NCBI RefSeq assembly: GCF_019278525.1
Contig: NZ_CP058986.1
Span: forward strand, 124,001-188,000
Origin: Polaribacter sp. HaHaR_3_91
GTDB lineage: Bacteria; Bacteroidota; Bacteroidia; Flavobacteriales; Flavobacteriaceae
DNA: 64,000 bases
Direction: 5' to 3'
Shown: piece by piece, positions 44,433-53,260 of the stretch
How positions within the stretch are numbered: the stretch's first letter is position 1
Layout: each line of letters opens with the position of its first letter
Made by a program: the position numbers and the translations under genes
Notes under the pieces: model-generated
The model's input: only the letters and a program-made list of their open reading frames with translations
Databases searched by the model: none
Told to the model about the DNA's origin: nothing

Positions 44433-45362
44433 ATGATATCAACTACTATTATTATACCTATTGTTATAATTGCACTTGTCTTATTTTCATCATTTTTTAT
44501 GGTGAAGCAACAAACAGCTGCCATTATAGAACGTTTTGGAAAATTTCATAGCATTAAACAATCTGGACTTAAATTAAAGATTCCTTTTGTTGATAAAATT
44601 GCTGGAAAATTGAGTTTAAAAATCCAACAATTAGATGTTATTATTGAAACAAAAACCTTAGATGATGTTTTTGTAAAATTAAAAGTTTCTGTACAATATA
44701 AAGTAATCACAGAAAAAGTATATGACGCTTTTTATAAATTAGATTATCCGCATGATCAAATTACAAGTTACGTATTTGATGTGGTAAGAGCAGAAGTACC
44801 AAAAATGAAATTAGATGATGTTTTTGTGAAAAAAAATGACATTGCTATTGCTGTAAAAACAGAATTAAATGATGCTATGTTAGATTATGGTTTCGATATT
44901 ATTAGAACCCTTGTAACAGACATTGATCCAGATGCACAAGTAAAGATAGCAATGAACAGAATTAATGCTGCAGATAGAGAGAAAACAGCTGCACAATATG
45001 AAGGAGATGCCCAACGTATCTTAATTGTAGAAAAAGCAAAAGCAGAAGCAGAAAGTAAACGTTTACAAGGACAAGGTATTGCAGACCAAAGACGTGAAAT
45101 TGCACGTGGTTTAGAAGAGTCTGTAGACGTTTTAAATAGAGTTGGTATAAATAGCCAAGAAGCATCTGCATTAATCGTTGTAACGCAACATTATGATACT
45201 TTACAATCTATTGGTAGTGAAACGAACAGTAATTTAATATTATTACCAAATTCTCCACAAGCAGGTAGCCAAATGTTAAATGATATGGTAGCAAGTTTTA
45301 CTGCAAGTAACCAAATTGGTGAAGCAATGAAAAATGCAAAACCTAAAAAATTAGATAAATAA
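44433..45362 (+). CDS. SPFH/band 7 (stomatin-like) membrane protein
   Basis: A 309-aa protein with one N-terminal membrane helix (about 4-24) and an SPFH domain (about 28-190: AAIIERFGKFHSIKQSGLK, KTLDDVFVKLKVSVQYKV, LVTDIDPDAQVKIAMNRIN), then an Ala/Glu/Lys coiled coil with KAKAEAESKRLQGQG. Such proteins form large membrane-bound oligomers linked to membrane microdomains and protein quality control. It is probably co-transcribed with the YbjQ-type gene, with a hairpin in the 72-base gap. Confidence 0.92.
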   Translation: MISTTIIIPIVIIALVLFSSFFMVKQQTAAIIERFGKFHSIKQSGLKLKIPFVDKIAGKLSLKIQQLDVIIETKTLDDVFVKLKVSVQYKVITEKVYDAFYKLDYPHDQITSYVFDVVRAEVPKMKLDDVFVKKNDIAIAVKTELNDAMLDYGFDIIRTLVTDIDPDAQVKIAMNRINAADREKTAAQYEGDAQRILIVEKAKAEAESKRLQGQGIADQRREIARGLEESVDVLNRVGINSQEASALIVVTQHYDTLQSIGSETNSNLILLPNSPQAGSQMLNDMVASFTASNQIGEAMKNAKPKKLDK

Positions 45363-45376
45363 GTAAAAACATTTTA

Positions 45377-45411
45377 ACTTCATCTTTTGTTACTATAATA
45401 AAAGATGAAGT
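45377..45411 (+). promoter_or_regulatory. hairpin between SPFH and YbjQ genes
   Basis: Stem ACTTCATCTTTT / AAAAGATGAAGT with an 11-base loop but no T-run after it. It lies between two co-directional genes and could be a processing site or mRNA stabiliser, rather than a full terminator. Confidence 0.5.
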
Positions 45412-45434
45412 AACCTTATAAAAAATTACAAGAA

Positions 45435-45752
45435 ATGATAGTAACAACAACTCCCACCATAGAAAACAGGCCTGCAACTCAATATTTAGGTATAGTAACA
45501 GGAGAAACCATTATTGGCGCTAATTTTATTAAAGATTTCTTTGCAGGAATTAGAGACATAGTTGGTGGACGTTCTGGTTCTTATGAAAAAGTTTTAAGAG
45601 AAGCTAAAGATTCTGCTTTAAAAGAAATGCAAGAAATGGCAAATTCTTTAGGTGCAGAAGCAATTGTTGGTGTAGATTTAGATTATGAAACTGTTGGTAA
45701 AAATGGAGGAATGTTAATGGTTACAGCCTCTGGAACAGCAGTAAAATTATAG
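45435..45752 (+). CDS. YbjQ/UPF0145-type heavy-metal-binding domain protein
   Basis: A 105-aa protein: [24 protein letters not shown], then [38 protein letters not shown]. This is the pentameric YbjQ (UPF0145) fold, of which the function is not established. The stop is followed by a terminator. It is likely co-expressed with the SPFH protein upstream. Confidence 0.9.
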   Translation: MIVTTTPTIENRPATQYLGIVTGETIIGANFIKDFFAGIRDIVGGRSGSYEKVLREAKDSALKEMQEMANSLGAEAIVGVDLDYETVGKNGGMLMVTASGTAVKL

Positions 45753-45781
45753 TAAAATAGCTACTTTTTAATGATCATAAG

Positions 45782-45826
45782 CTTAATAAAATTTTTAATA
45801 GAATATTTTATTAAGTTTTTTTTTTC
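45782..45826 (+). terminator. intrinsic terminator after the YbjQ-type gene
   Basis: Stem CTTAATAAAAT / ATTTTATTAAG, with a run of more than ten T. The rest of the 306-base gap 45753-46058 is AT-rich, with no other gene visible. Confidence 0.85.
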
Positions 45827-46058
45827 CTAAATTTGAATGCACATTGTATTCGTAAAAAAATATTAAAGATTTTCTAACGATAAATTATCACTTTTAATAA
45901 AAAAAAATAGTTTAACTTACTTCATAATATAATTATCTTAAATTTCGTTTAGTTTGAAAAATAGATAGATCCTTTTTGAATAAGAACAATAGATTCTTGT
46001 TAAAAAACTTATAAATAAATATTATTTTTAAAGTTTATATATAAAATATTTTTTTTCT

Positions 46059-46928
46059 ATGAAAAAAATTAGAAAATGGCTTTCTATGCCCTATTACTTT
46101 AATCCATCCATAAAAATTAAACTAAAAATTAGTTTTTCTCTTGGGTTATTCATCTTTATATTTTTATATATTTTTAGACCTTTTTATTTGAATCTATTTG
46201 AAGTTATTCTTTTAGAATATACTTTAGCTATAGGTATAACTGCCTTTATATCTGCTTTTATTATTCTATATGTACCACCACTTATTTTTAAGGATTATTT
46301 TAACGAAGATAAATGGACTATTGGTAGAAATCTATTTTTAATAGTGGTAAGTATTACAATAATTGGAACTATTGTTTGGTATTTTAGTGATTTATATACA
46401 AGACCTTATCACCTAAGAAGGTTTAGTCTTTTAGAATTTCTTTTCTATACATTTTTAATTAGCTTAATTCCATTAACCTTTTTTCTTTTTATTAATGAAA
46501 AAAATATACGTGAAAGAAGAGAAAAAAAGGTATTAGAAATTAAAGAAATAAAAAAAGAAAAAGAAATTTCTAAAAAACTAGCCAGTGAAATTTCTATTAC
46601 TTCTGATAATGGAAAAGAAACTATTACTTTTAAAATAAAAAATTTGGTGTATATAACTTCTCAAGGAAACTATGCTAGTTTCTTTTTGTTACATAATAAT
46701 AATCTAAAAGAAAAAATATTAAGAGTTACATTAACAAAAATAACTAAAGAATTAGAAGAGTATACTAATATTATTAGATGTCATAAAAGTTATATTGTAA
46801 ATGTGAATTATATTACTGATATTTCTGGAAATGCACGAGGTTATTTATTAGGTTCAAAATTAATACCAATAGTTATTCCAGTATCTAGAAGTTTTTCTAA
46901 ACAATCTTTACAAAGTTTGATACAATAA
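46059..46928 (+). CDS. LytTR-domain transcription regulator with membrane domain
   Basis: A 289-aa protein. Four membrane helices occupy about 22-145, then a charged linker (KEIKKEKEISKKL), and a LytTR DNA-binding domain from about 185 (ITFKIKNLVYITSQGNYASFFL, then IIRCHKSYIVNVNYITDISGNARGY) to the end. Family knowledge says LytTR proteins bind direct repeats upstream of target promoters. There is no histidine kinase or receiver domain here, so the membrane part may sense a signal directly. Next to it is a putative short transcript (47005-47104). Confidence 0.88.
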   Translation: MKKIRKWLSMPYYFNPSIKIKLKISFSLGLFIFIFLYIFRPFYLNLFEVILLEYTLAIGITAFISAFIILYVPPLIFKDYFNEDKWTIGRNLFLIVVSITIIGTIVWYFSDLYTRPYHLRRFSLLEFLFYTFLISLIPLTFFLFINEKNIRERREKKVLEIKEIKKEKEISKKLASEISITSDNGKETITFKIKNLVYITSQGNYASFFLLHNNNLKEKILRVTLTKITKELEEYTNIIRCHKSYIVNVNYITDISGNARGYLLGSKLIPIVIPVSRSFSKQSLQSLIQ

Positions 46929-47004
46929 ACCTTCCCATTTATCCCAAATACTGCAAAAATCTTCCTGTTTATAACAAATTTTTAATAATTTCGATTAAGA
47001 TATA

Positions 47005-47104
47005 TATATTTGTCTCAAGAAAAATGATTAAAAATATTGGGGGATTTTTTTAATTCATATACTAAAAAGCTCAACTTGTTTTATACAAATTGAGCTTTTT
47101 TTAT
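47005..47104 (+). ncRNA. candidate short transcript (promoter, 9-codon frame, terminator)
   Basis: A TATATTTG -7 element at 47005-47012 is followed by ATG 47024, a 9-codon frame (MIKNIGGFF, stop 47051), GGGGGATTTTTTT, and a stem-loop (AAAAAGCTCAA / TTGAGCTTTTT, 47064-47100) with a T-run. The unit is complete on its own and could be an sRNA of about 85 bases or a micropeptide mRNA. It might alternatively be just the terminator of the LytTR gene with chance promoter-like sequence. Confidence 0.4.
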
Positions 47105-47127
47105 GTTTTAAAAAGAATAATAAAGTA

Positions 47128-47316
47128 TTATTTTTTCTCCTCTAATTTTTCTTCTGGTTCTTCTTTAGCAGCGTTTTTAAACTCTTTAATTCCGCTTCCT
47201 AAACCTTTCATTAATTCTGGAATCTTCTTACCACCAAATAATAGTAAAACTACTACCACAATAATAATTAGTTGTGGACCACCAATGAACATAAAATTTG
47301 TTGCTAAACTATACAT
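47128..47316 (-). CDS. tatA: twin-arginine translocase protein TatA
   Basis: A 62-aa protein: short membrane helix ([30 protein letters not shown]), the FG hinge and the amphipathic helix, with a short tail ending EEKLEEKK. This is the classic TatA/TatE size. It makes the pore part of the Tat export system. It is convergent with the putative short transcript; the terminator between them could serve both. Confidence 0.92.
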   Translation of the reverse strand: MYSLATNFMFIGGPQLIIIVVVVLLLFGGKKIPELMKGLGSGIKEFKNAAKEEPEEKLEEKK

Positions 47317-47372
47317 GTTTTCTTTTATTTAATAGCACAAATATACAAAAAAGGTAATAACACTAACCTTTG

Positions 47373-48062
47373 TTAATTCCTTTTTTGAATAATTCCACCA
47401 ATTACTTTTTTATCTTTAACAACCTCTGGATCTCCCTTGTAAAATATAGATCCCCCAAAGCTTACTTTAGCACTTAAAGTTTTACCTGCTAAAACTTCTG
47501 CTTTAGCTCCTGTACCTGCAAAAACATTAGAATTACTAATTACTTGCATGTCAAAACCATTATAAATACCATATAAGTCTACATCTACTTCTTGGTTATC
47601 TGCAGTACCAGTTAATTTTATAATTCCGCCAGATGATGTTTTAACAGTTAAATATTTAACCTCTGTTGTTAAATTAATAAAAGCTCTTTCTTGTGCGTTT
47701 ACTTCTAATTTGTCTTGATTTACATCTTTACCGGTTACCGTTGCACCTTCGTTAGCATCAATAATAGCTATATTTTTGTTATAATATAGTTTAACTAATA
47801 CTTGACCATCTGCAGCATTGTTTTCTGGTTTTAATGAAAAGGGTAATGATATTTTTAAGATGTTATTTACATTCTTAATTTTTACCATTTCAGATTTTTC
47901 TCCAGTAATTTCTAATTTTTGCTCTGCAGATTTTATCAACTCTAATTCTATACCATTATAGACTTTTAACTCAGAATAATCTCCTAAATTTTTAGTTACA
48001 GTTGTTTGTGCAATTGTTACAGAACTTAACAGTATAGCACAGATATATATTATATTTTTCAT
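47373..48062 (-). CDS. head-GIN-domain (DUF2807) auto-transporter-like protein
   Basis: A 229-aa protein with a signal peptide (cut after SVTIAQ, near 19), then a beta-solenoid-like DUF2807 domain: LKVYNGIELELIKSAEQKLEITG, NAQERAFINLTTEV, TADNQEVDVDLYGIYNG, and ASFGGSIFYKGDPEV-like SFGGSIFYKGDP. Head-GIN proteins are common in Bacteroidota and are taken to be surface proteins or adhesins, without a settled function. It lies downstream of the RNase R gene on the same strand with 155 bases between. Confidence 0.85.
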   Translation of the reverse strand: MKNIIYICAILLSSVTIAQTTVTKNLGDYSELKVYNGIELELIKSAEQKLEITGEKSEMVKIKNVNNILKISLPFSLKPENNAADGQVLVKLYYNKNIAIIDANEGATVTGKDVNQDKLEVNAQERAFINLTTEVKYLTVKTSSGGIIKLTGTADNQEVDVDLYGIYNGFDMQVISNSNVFAGTGAKAEVLAGKTLSAKVSFGGSIFYKGDPEVVKDKKVIGGIIQKRN

Positions 48063-48217
48063 TATTTAAAAATTTTGATTACTATATTTAATTCAACAAT
48101 TATACCACTATAAAGACTTTTTATCTTTTTTATTGTCACAAAAATAAAAAAGATAAAAATCTTAAAGTATTAAAATTTAGTTAATGAATTTTAAATCAAT
48201 CACATACCATTAAAATA

Positions 48218-50443
48218 TTAAGCTTCTATTAAAGCAAAATCTAAATGTTTTCTTTCTAAATCTGTATGTTTTACTCTTACTTTAACATCATCTCCTAACT
48301 GATATAGTTTTTTAGAAGCTTGACCTACTATAGCATATTGCTTTTCATCAAAAATATAATAATCACTTTTTATATCTCTAATTCTCACCATTCCTTCACA
48401 TTTATTAGAAGAAATTTCTACATAAATACCCCATTCTGTAACTCCTGTAATAACACCTTCAAAAATTTCATCTTTATGATCTTGCATGTATTTTACTTGC
48501 ATGTATTTAATAGATGATCTTTCTGCTTTAGAAGCTAATTCTTCTCTGTTTGATGAATGCTTACACTTTTCTTCATACTTATCTGCTTTTGGGCTATCTC
48601 CGCCATCTAAATAGTGTTGAAGTAATCTATGTGTCATTACATCTGGATAACGTCTAATAGGCGATGTAAAATGGCTATAATAATCAAAAGCCAATCCGTA
48701 ATGCCCAATATTTTGAGTTGTATATACCGCTTTAGACATAGTTCTAATGGTTAAAGTCTCAATCATGTTAGATTCTGCTTTACCATGCACATCACTTAAT
48801 AACTGATTTAAAGAATCTGAGGTAGATTTTTTGGTATCTGTATTAATTTTGTATCCAAATTTACGAACCATATTTTCTAAAGAAGCCAATTTTTCTACAT
48901 CTGGCTCGTCATGAACCCTGTAAATAAATGTATTGTTGGTAGCTTTTCCTTTAGAAAAACCAATAAATTCAGCAACTTTTCTATTTGCTAACAACATAAA
49001 TTCTTCAATTAATTTGTTAGCATCTTTAGATTCTTTAAAGAATACACCCACTGGGTTTGCTTCTTCATCTAAATTGAACTTCACTTCTACTCTATCAAAA
49101 GAAATTGCGCCTTGTTTCATTCTTTTTTTACGAAGAATTTTAGCCAATTCATCTAATTTTAAAGTAGCTTCTACAACTTCTGGAGCTACTACATAAGATT
49201 CATCTGTAATAGAAATATCTTCTGGCATAGTATAAGGTTGAACATCATCAGATAATTTAACATTTTCTATAATAGATTGTGCTTCTTCATAAGCAAAACG
49301 TTGATCTGAATATGTTACCGTTCTACCAAACCACTCGCCTACTACTTGTGCTTTTTTATTTAATTCAAACACTGCAGAAAATGTTAACTTTTCTTCATGT
49401 GGTCTTAAAGAACACACTCCGTTAGATAACATTTCTGGTAACATTGGTACTACTCTATCTACTAAATAAACAGATGTAGCTCTTTTATAAGCTTCATCGT
49501 CTAAAATTGTTTTTGGCTGTAAATAATGAGAAACATCGGCAATATGAATTCCTATTTCATAATTACCATTTTCTAATTTTGTGAATGATAATGCATCATC
49601 AAAATCTTTTGCATCTTTTGGATCTATCGTAAAAGTTAAATCTTTACGCATATCTCTACGCTTAGAAATTTCTTTTTCTGTAATTTCAATTGGTAAAGAT
49701 TCTGCTTCTTTTTCAACCTCTGGTTCAAACTCATAAGGCAAACCATATTCTAATAAAATAGAATGCATTTCTGTATTATGATCTCCTGGTTTACCAAGAA
49801 CGGTTGTAATTTTTCCAAAAGGATTTTTAGAGTTTTTAGGCCAATCTAACAAAGTAGCTTGTACCTTATCGCCATCTACTGCCCCATTCAACTTGCTCTC
49901 AGACACAAAAATATCTGCATACATTTTGTTGTTATCCGGTACTACAAAACCAAAATTTTTGGTTTTACTTTTTTGTAAAACACCTACAAATTCTGTTTTT
50001 GCACGTTCAATAATTTCTACAACATCTGCTTCGTATTTCTTTCCACTACGTCTTTTATAAACATACGCTTTTACAGTATCGTTATGTAAACCTTTACCCA
50101 AATTAATATTCGGAATAAAAATATCGTCTTCATAATCATCTGTTACAAAATATCCATTTCCGGTAGAAGTTACATCTAAAGTACCAATAGAATATTTTCT
50201 ATCTACATTTATTTGAAACTTACCACGCTCTACTTCTTTTATTTCTTTGGTTGCAGCTAATTCTGCTAATTTCTTAATTATCTGGGTTCTACCATCTGTA
50301 TCAGAAATCTTTAATTTTGCAGCAATTTGCTTATGATTATAAGATTTTTCGCTGTCTTGTTTTAATACTTTAAATATATTTCTGGTTAAGTCTTTTACAA
50401 CGTTCCCTTTCTTTTTATATATTTTTTTCTTCTTTTTTGTCAT
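48218..50443 (-). CDS. rnr: ribonuclease R
   Basis: A 741-aa 3'-5' exoribonuclease. It has an N-terminal helix-turn-helix region, two cold-shock-type domains (about 80-230), the RNB catalytic domain (DPKDAKDFDDALSF near 284, with the metal-binding acidic cluster) and a C-terminal S1 domain (EGVITGVTEWGIYVEI). The length is typical for Bacteroidota RNase R. It degrades structured RNA and takes part in rRNA and tmRNA quality control. Confidence 0.95.
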   Translation of the reverse strand: MTKKKKKIYKKKGNVVKDLTRNIFKVLKQDSEKSYNHKQIAAKLKISDTDGRTQIIKKLAELAATKEIKEVERGKFQINVDRKYSIGTLDVTSTGNGYFVTDDYEDDIFIPNINLGKGLHNDTVKAYVYKRRSGKKYEADVVEIIERAKTEFVGVLQKSKTKNFGFVVPDNNKMYADIFVSESKLNGAVDGDKVQATLLDWPKNSKNPFGKITTVLGKPGDHNTEMHSILLEYGLPYEFEPEVEKEAESLPIEITEKEISKRRDMRKDLTFTIDPKDAKDFDDALSFTKLENGNYEIGIHIADVSHYLQPKTILDDEAYKRATSVYLVDRVVPMLPEMLSNGVCSLRPHEEKLTFSAVFELNKKAQVVGEWFGRTVTYSDQRFAYEEAQSIIENVKLSDDVQPYTMPEDISITDESYVVAPEVVEATLKLDELAKILRKKRMKQGAISFDRVEVKFNLDEEANPVGVFFKESKDANKLIEEFMLLANRKVAEFIGFSKGKATNNTFIYRVHDEPDVEKLASLENMVRKFGYKINTDTKKSTSDSLNQLLSDVHGKAESNMIETLTIRTMSKAVYTTQNIGHYGLAFDYYSHFTSPIRRYPDVMTHRLLQHYLDGGDSPKADKYEEKCKHSSNREELASKAERSSIKYMQVKYMQDHKDEIFEGVITGVTEWGIYVEISSNKCEGMVRIRDIKSDYYIFDEKQYAIVGQASKKLYQLGDDVKVRVKHTDLERKHLDFALIEA

Positions 50444-50558
50444 TAATTCTTACTTCTTATTATATGATACTAAATTACAATTATTTACTGTGATTGGCTA
50501 TTAAAAAATGGTTATCAATCTAAAATTGTAATTTGGCATTACTTTAATTATTATTTTT

Positions 50559-51464
50559 ATGTCTACATCTTGGTTTATAATTGCAAATCCTATTTCTGGA
50601 AATCGGAATTTTTCTAAACAATGGAAGGAAATTCAACAATTATTAAACAATAAAAAAATAGACTTTTCTTTTGCTTTTACAAAATTTTCTAAACACGAAA
50701 TTGAATTGGTTGATACCGCAATTCAACAAGGTTTTAGAAATATTATTTCGATTGGTGGAGATGGAACACTACATAACGTAGTTAACGGAATAATGACGCA
50801 AAGGTACGCAAAAACTTCTGATATAACTATTGCTGTAATTCCACAGGGAACTGGTAACGATTGGATAAAGACTTATAACATACCTAATAGCGTTAAAAAA
50901 GCGATTGAAATTATTCATAAAAAGAATATTATTTTACAAGATATTGGTGTTTTAAAAACTGATAATAGAACTGTTTTTTTTAATAATGTAGCTGGTTTAG
51001 GGTATGATGGTTACATTGTTAATAAACTAAAAACTTTAAAAAGTTTTGGCTCTTTAGCTTATATATTAAGCGGAATAGCTGGTTTATTACTTTATAAAAA
51101 AACAGTGTTTAAAATTATTTTTGATGATAAAATTCTAGAAACTAATTGTTTAATGACCGTTTTTGGTATTTGTAAATTTTCTGGTGGTGGAATGCAGTTT
51201 ACAAAAAATGTAAATAGCACAGATGGTTTATTAGATATTACCATAGCTAAAAACCTGACTATCTTAGATTTAATTTTAAATTTACCTAAATTATATTCTG
51301 GTAAAATTGTAGATCATAAAAAACTAGAAACGTATAAAACTAAAGCAATTAGAGTGGTTCCAAAAACAGCAAAACCTTTTATTCAGGCTGATGGTGAGAT
51401 AATTGGAACTGGAGAAGTACATGTAAAAATTATTGAAAAGGCTATAAATTTTGTAGTGAACTAA
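50559..51464 (+). CDS. diacylglycerol/lipid kinase family protein (YegS-like)
   Basis: A 301-aa protein. The nucleotide-binding motif GGDGT is at 66-70 in IISIGGDGTLHNVVNG; the IANPISGNRNFSK start and PQGTGNDWIKTYNIP are family signatures. It phosphorylates a lipid such as diacylglycerol or phosphatidylglycerol, although the substrate is not fixed. It is divergent from rnr. A 744-base gap follows. Confidence 0.9.
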   Translation: MSTSWFIIANPISGNRNFSKQWKEIQQLLNNKKIDFSFAFTKFSKHEIELVDTAIQQGFRNIISIGGDGTLHNVVNGIMTQRYAKTSDITIAVIPQGTGNDWIKTYNIPNSVKKAIEIIHKKNIILQDIGVLKTDNRTVFFNNVAGLGYDGYIVNKLKTLKSFGSLAYILSGIAGLLLYKKTVFKIIFDDKILETNCLMTVFGICKFSGGGMQFTKNVNSTDGLLDITIAKNLTILDLILNLPKLYSGKIVDHKKLETYKTKAIRVVPKTAKPFIQADGEIIGTGEVHVKIIEKAINFVVN

Positions 51465-51687
51465 TTAAAAATCAACTTTATAATTTCTATCTAGCTTATA
51501 TTTTAAGAAAAAAAACATTAAAGACAAAATGCTCTTTTGTTTTTATAAAAGGTAACACAACTTTAAAATATTAAAAATACTTTTATTCTCAATAAACAGA
51601 AAAATAAAGAGTCTAATAAAAGTTAAGTCAATTTCTTCTCCTTTTTCTTTTCGCTTTCCTCCTATTTCATTTTTTCGTTTTCAACAG

Positions 51688-52157
51688 TTATAAACATTCT
51701 TTATTATAATTATATTTTCTTTTTAAATTTAAAAAAAACAATAATGGTTATAATAGTGTGTGAATAGCTACTATAAAAAAATGTCTTTTTATTTTTTAAT
51801 TTCAGTTATTAAAAATCATTGACAAGTTATGAGTTACTTAAAAGCTTATAAATCAATTTAAAATTAGAGTTATTAACAATAGTTATAAACAGTAGTTAAC
51901 CTAAAACTCTTAATAGTTAATAACCAAATTGATGTAAACAAATGGTTAATTTTATGTTGATAAACTTTTATCAAAAACTCATAAATAAAGTTGTGTATGT
52001 GGTAGTGCTCGCTGTATTATAATTTTAATTCAATATACCAAATTTACTTGTAAAACTTTACCGATACTTCTTAACAATTACCTAACATAGCTAAAGAGTT
52101 AAAAATTAAAAGGTTATTAAAAAAGCTAATTTTTTGATTGTTTATAACTGTTGATAA
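51688..52157. other. cluster of DnaA-box-like 9-mers in a 744-base AT-rich gap (candidate origin region)
   Basis: The gap 51465-52208 holds no gene. It has TTATAAACA (51688, 51883), TTATTAACA (51870) on plus, and TTATCAACA on minus at 51955-51963 and 52149-52157; a third TTATCAACA copy on minus lies at 52697-52705 after rpiB. TTATCAACA differs from the DnaA-box TTATCCACA at one position. The gap is also dense in GTTATAAAC and GTTAATAAC words. Origin function is inference. Confidence 0.35.
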
Positions 52158-52170
52158 CCGTTAGTTTCTG

Positions 52171-52178
52171 TATTTTTG
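52171..52178 (+). promoter_or_regulatory. -7 element (TATTTTTG) for rpiB, with TTG at -33
   Basis: TATTTTTG fits TAnnTTTG; a TTG at 52151-52153 lies 17 bases upstream, a good -33 position. The element ends 30 bases before the rpiB ATG. One DnaA-box-like word (52149) overlaps the -33 element. Confidence 0.6.
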
Positions 52179-52208
52179 TTGCTACAACACAATTAAAATC
52201 AATTTATT

Positions 52209-52643
52209 ATGACAATTGCCATTGGTAACGATCACGCAGGTACAGAATACAAATTCGAAATTATAAAACATTTAGAAGAAAAAGGATATAAAGTTCTAAA
52301 TTTTGGAACCAATACAAACGATTCTATGGATTACCCAGATGCCATTCATCCAACAGCAGATGCTGTAGAAAGTGGTAAAGCAACTATGGGTATTATTTTG
52401 TGTGGTTCTGGCAATGGAGCACAAATGACCGCTAATAAACACCAAGGTATTAGAGCTGCTTTGTGTTGGAATAATGAATTAGTTGCATTAACAAGACAAC
52501 ATAATAATGCAAACGTTCTTACAATCCCTGCACGTTTTGTGTCTTTACAACAAGCTATTGGTTTTGTAGATATTTTTCTTTCTACAGAGTTTGAAGGTGG
52601 TAGACATGGAGATAGAGTTCAAAAAATTTCTTGTGCCGGATAA
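52209..52643 (+). CDS. rpiB: ribose-5-phosphate isomerase B
   Basis: A 144-aa RpiB/LacAB-family isomerase that interconverts ribose 5-phosphate and ribulose 5-phosphate. Motifs: GNDHAGTEYK (6-15), the catalytic Cys65 in LCGSGNGAQMTANK, and RAALCWN. Length is usual. It could also act on allose 6-phosphate in some families. The GNAT gene follows in the same direction at a distance of 126 bases. Confidence 0.93.
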   Translation: MTIAIGNDHAGTEYKFEIIKHLEEKGYKVLNFGTNTNDSMDYPDAIHPTADAVESGKATMGIILCGSGNGAQMTANKHQGIRAALCWNNELVALTRQHNNANVLTIPARFVSLQQAIGFVDIFLSTEFEGGRHGDRVQKISCAG

Positions 52644-52769
52644 ATAACTTTCTGTTACAAAATTTAAAAAATAAAATTTCACTCGAAGTAACAATGTGTT
52701 GATAACTGTTGTTTTTTGAGTGATTTTGTTTTTTTAGTAAAATTATACAGAGAATATAAAGATTTTAAA

Positions 52770-53213
52770 ATGATGAATTTTCAAATAAAAACCTTTCAAG
52801 AGTTAAATACAACAGAACTTTATAAGATACTTCAATTACGATCTGAAGTTTTTGTGGTAGAACAAGATTGTGTATATCAAGATGTAGATTTTAAAGATCA
52901 AAAAGCATTACATGTTTTTTGTTTAAAAGATGATAAAATTATTGCTTATACACGTATTTTTAAACCAGGAGTTTATTTTAAAAATGCTAGTATTGGTAGG
53001 GTAGTAGTTGCTGCTAACGAACGTAAATATGGTTTTGGACATGATTTAATGAAAGTTTCTATAGAAGCAATAAAAACTCATTTTAAGGTTGATAAAATTA
53101 CTATTTCTGCGCAAAAATATTTAAAGAAATTTTATGAAACGCATCAATTTATTCAAGTAGGCGAGGAGTATTTAGAAGATGGTATTCCGCATATTAGAAT
53201 GGATAGAGAATAA
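52770..53213 (+). CDS. GNAT family N-acetyltransferase (ElaA-like)
   Basis: A 147-aa protein from ATG 52770 (MMNFQIKTFQELNTTELYKI); an upstream reading from a TTG at 52716 adds residues without family features. The ElaA signature LRSEVFVVEQDCVYQDVDFKD, the acetyl-CoA loop IGRVVVAANERKYGFGHDLMK, and AQKYLKKFYETHQF are present. The substrate is unknown. It is convergent with the STN-type receptor gene, 47 bases away. Confidence 0.88.
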   Translation: MMNFQIKTFQELNTTELYKILQLRSEVFVVEQDCVYQDVDFKDQKALHVFCLKDDKIIAYTRIFKPGVYFKNASIGRVVVAANERKYGFGHDLMKVSIEAIKTHFKVDKITISAQKYLKKFYETHQFIQVGEEYLEDGIPHIRMDRE

Positions 53214-53260
53214 TTGTTTTTTAACACGATTTAATCAAATTTTAGGTAAATTATTTTCTT

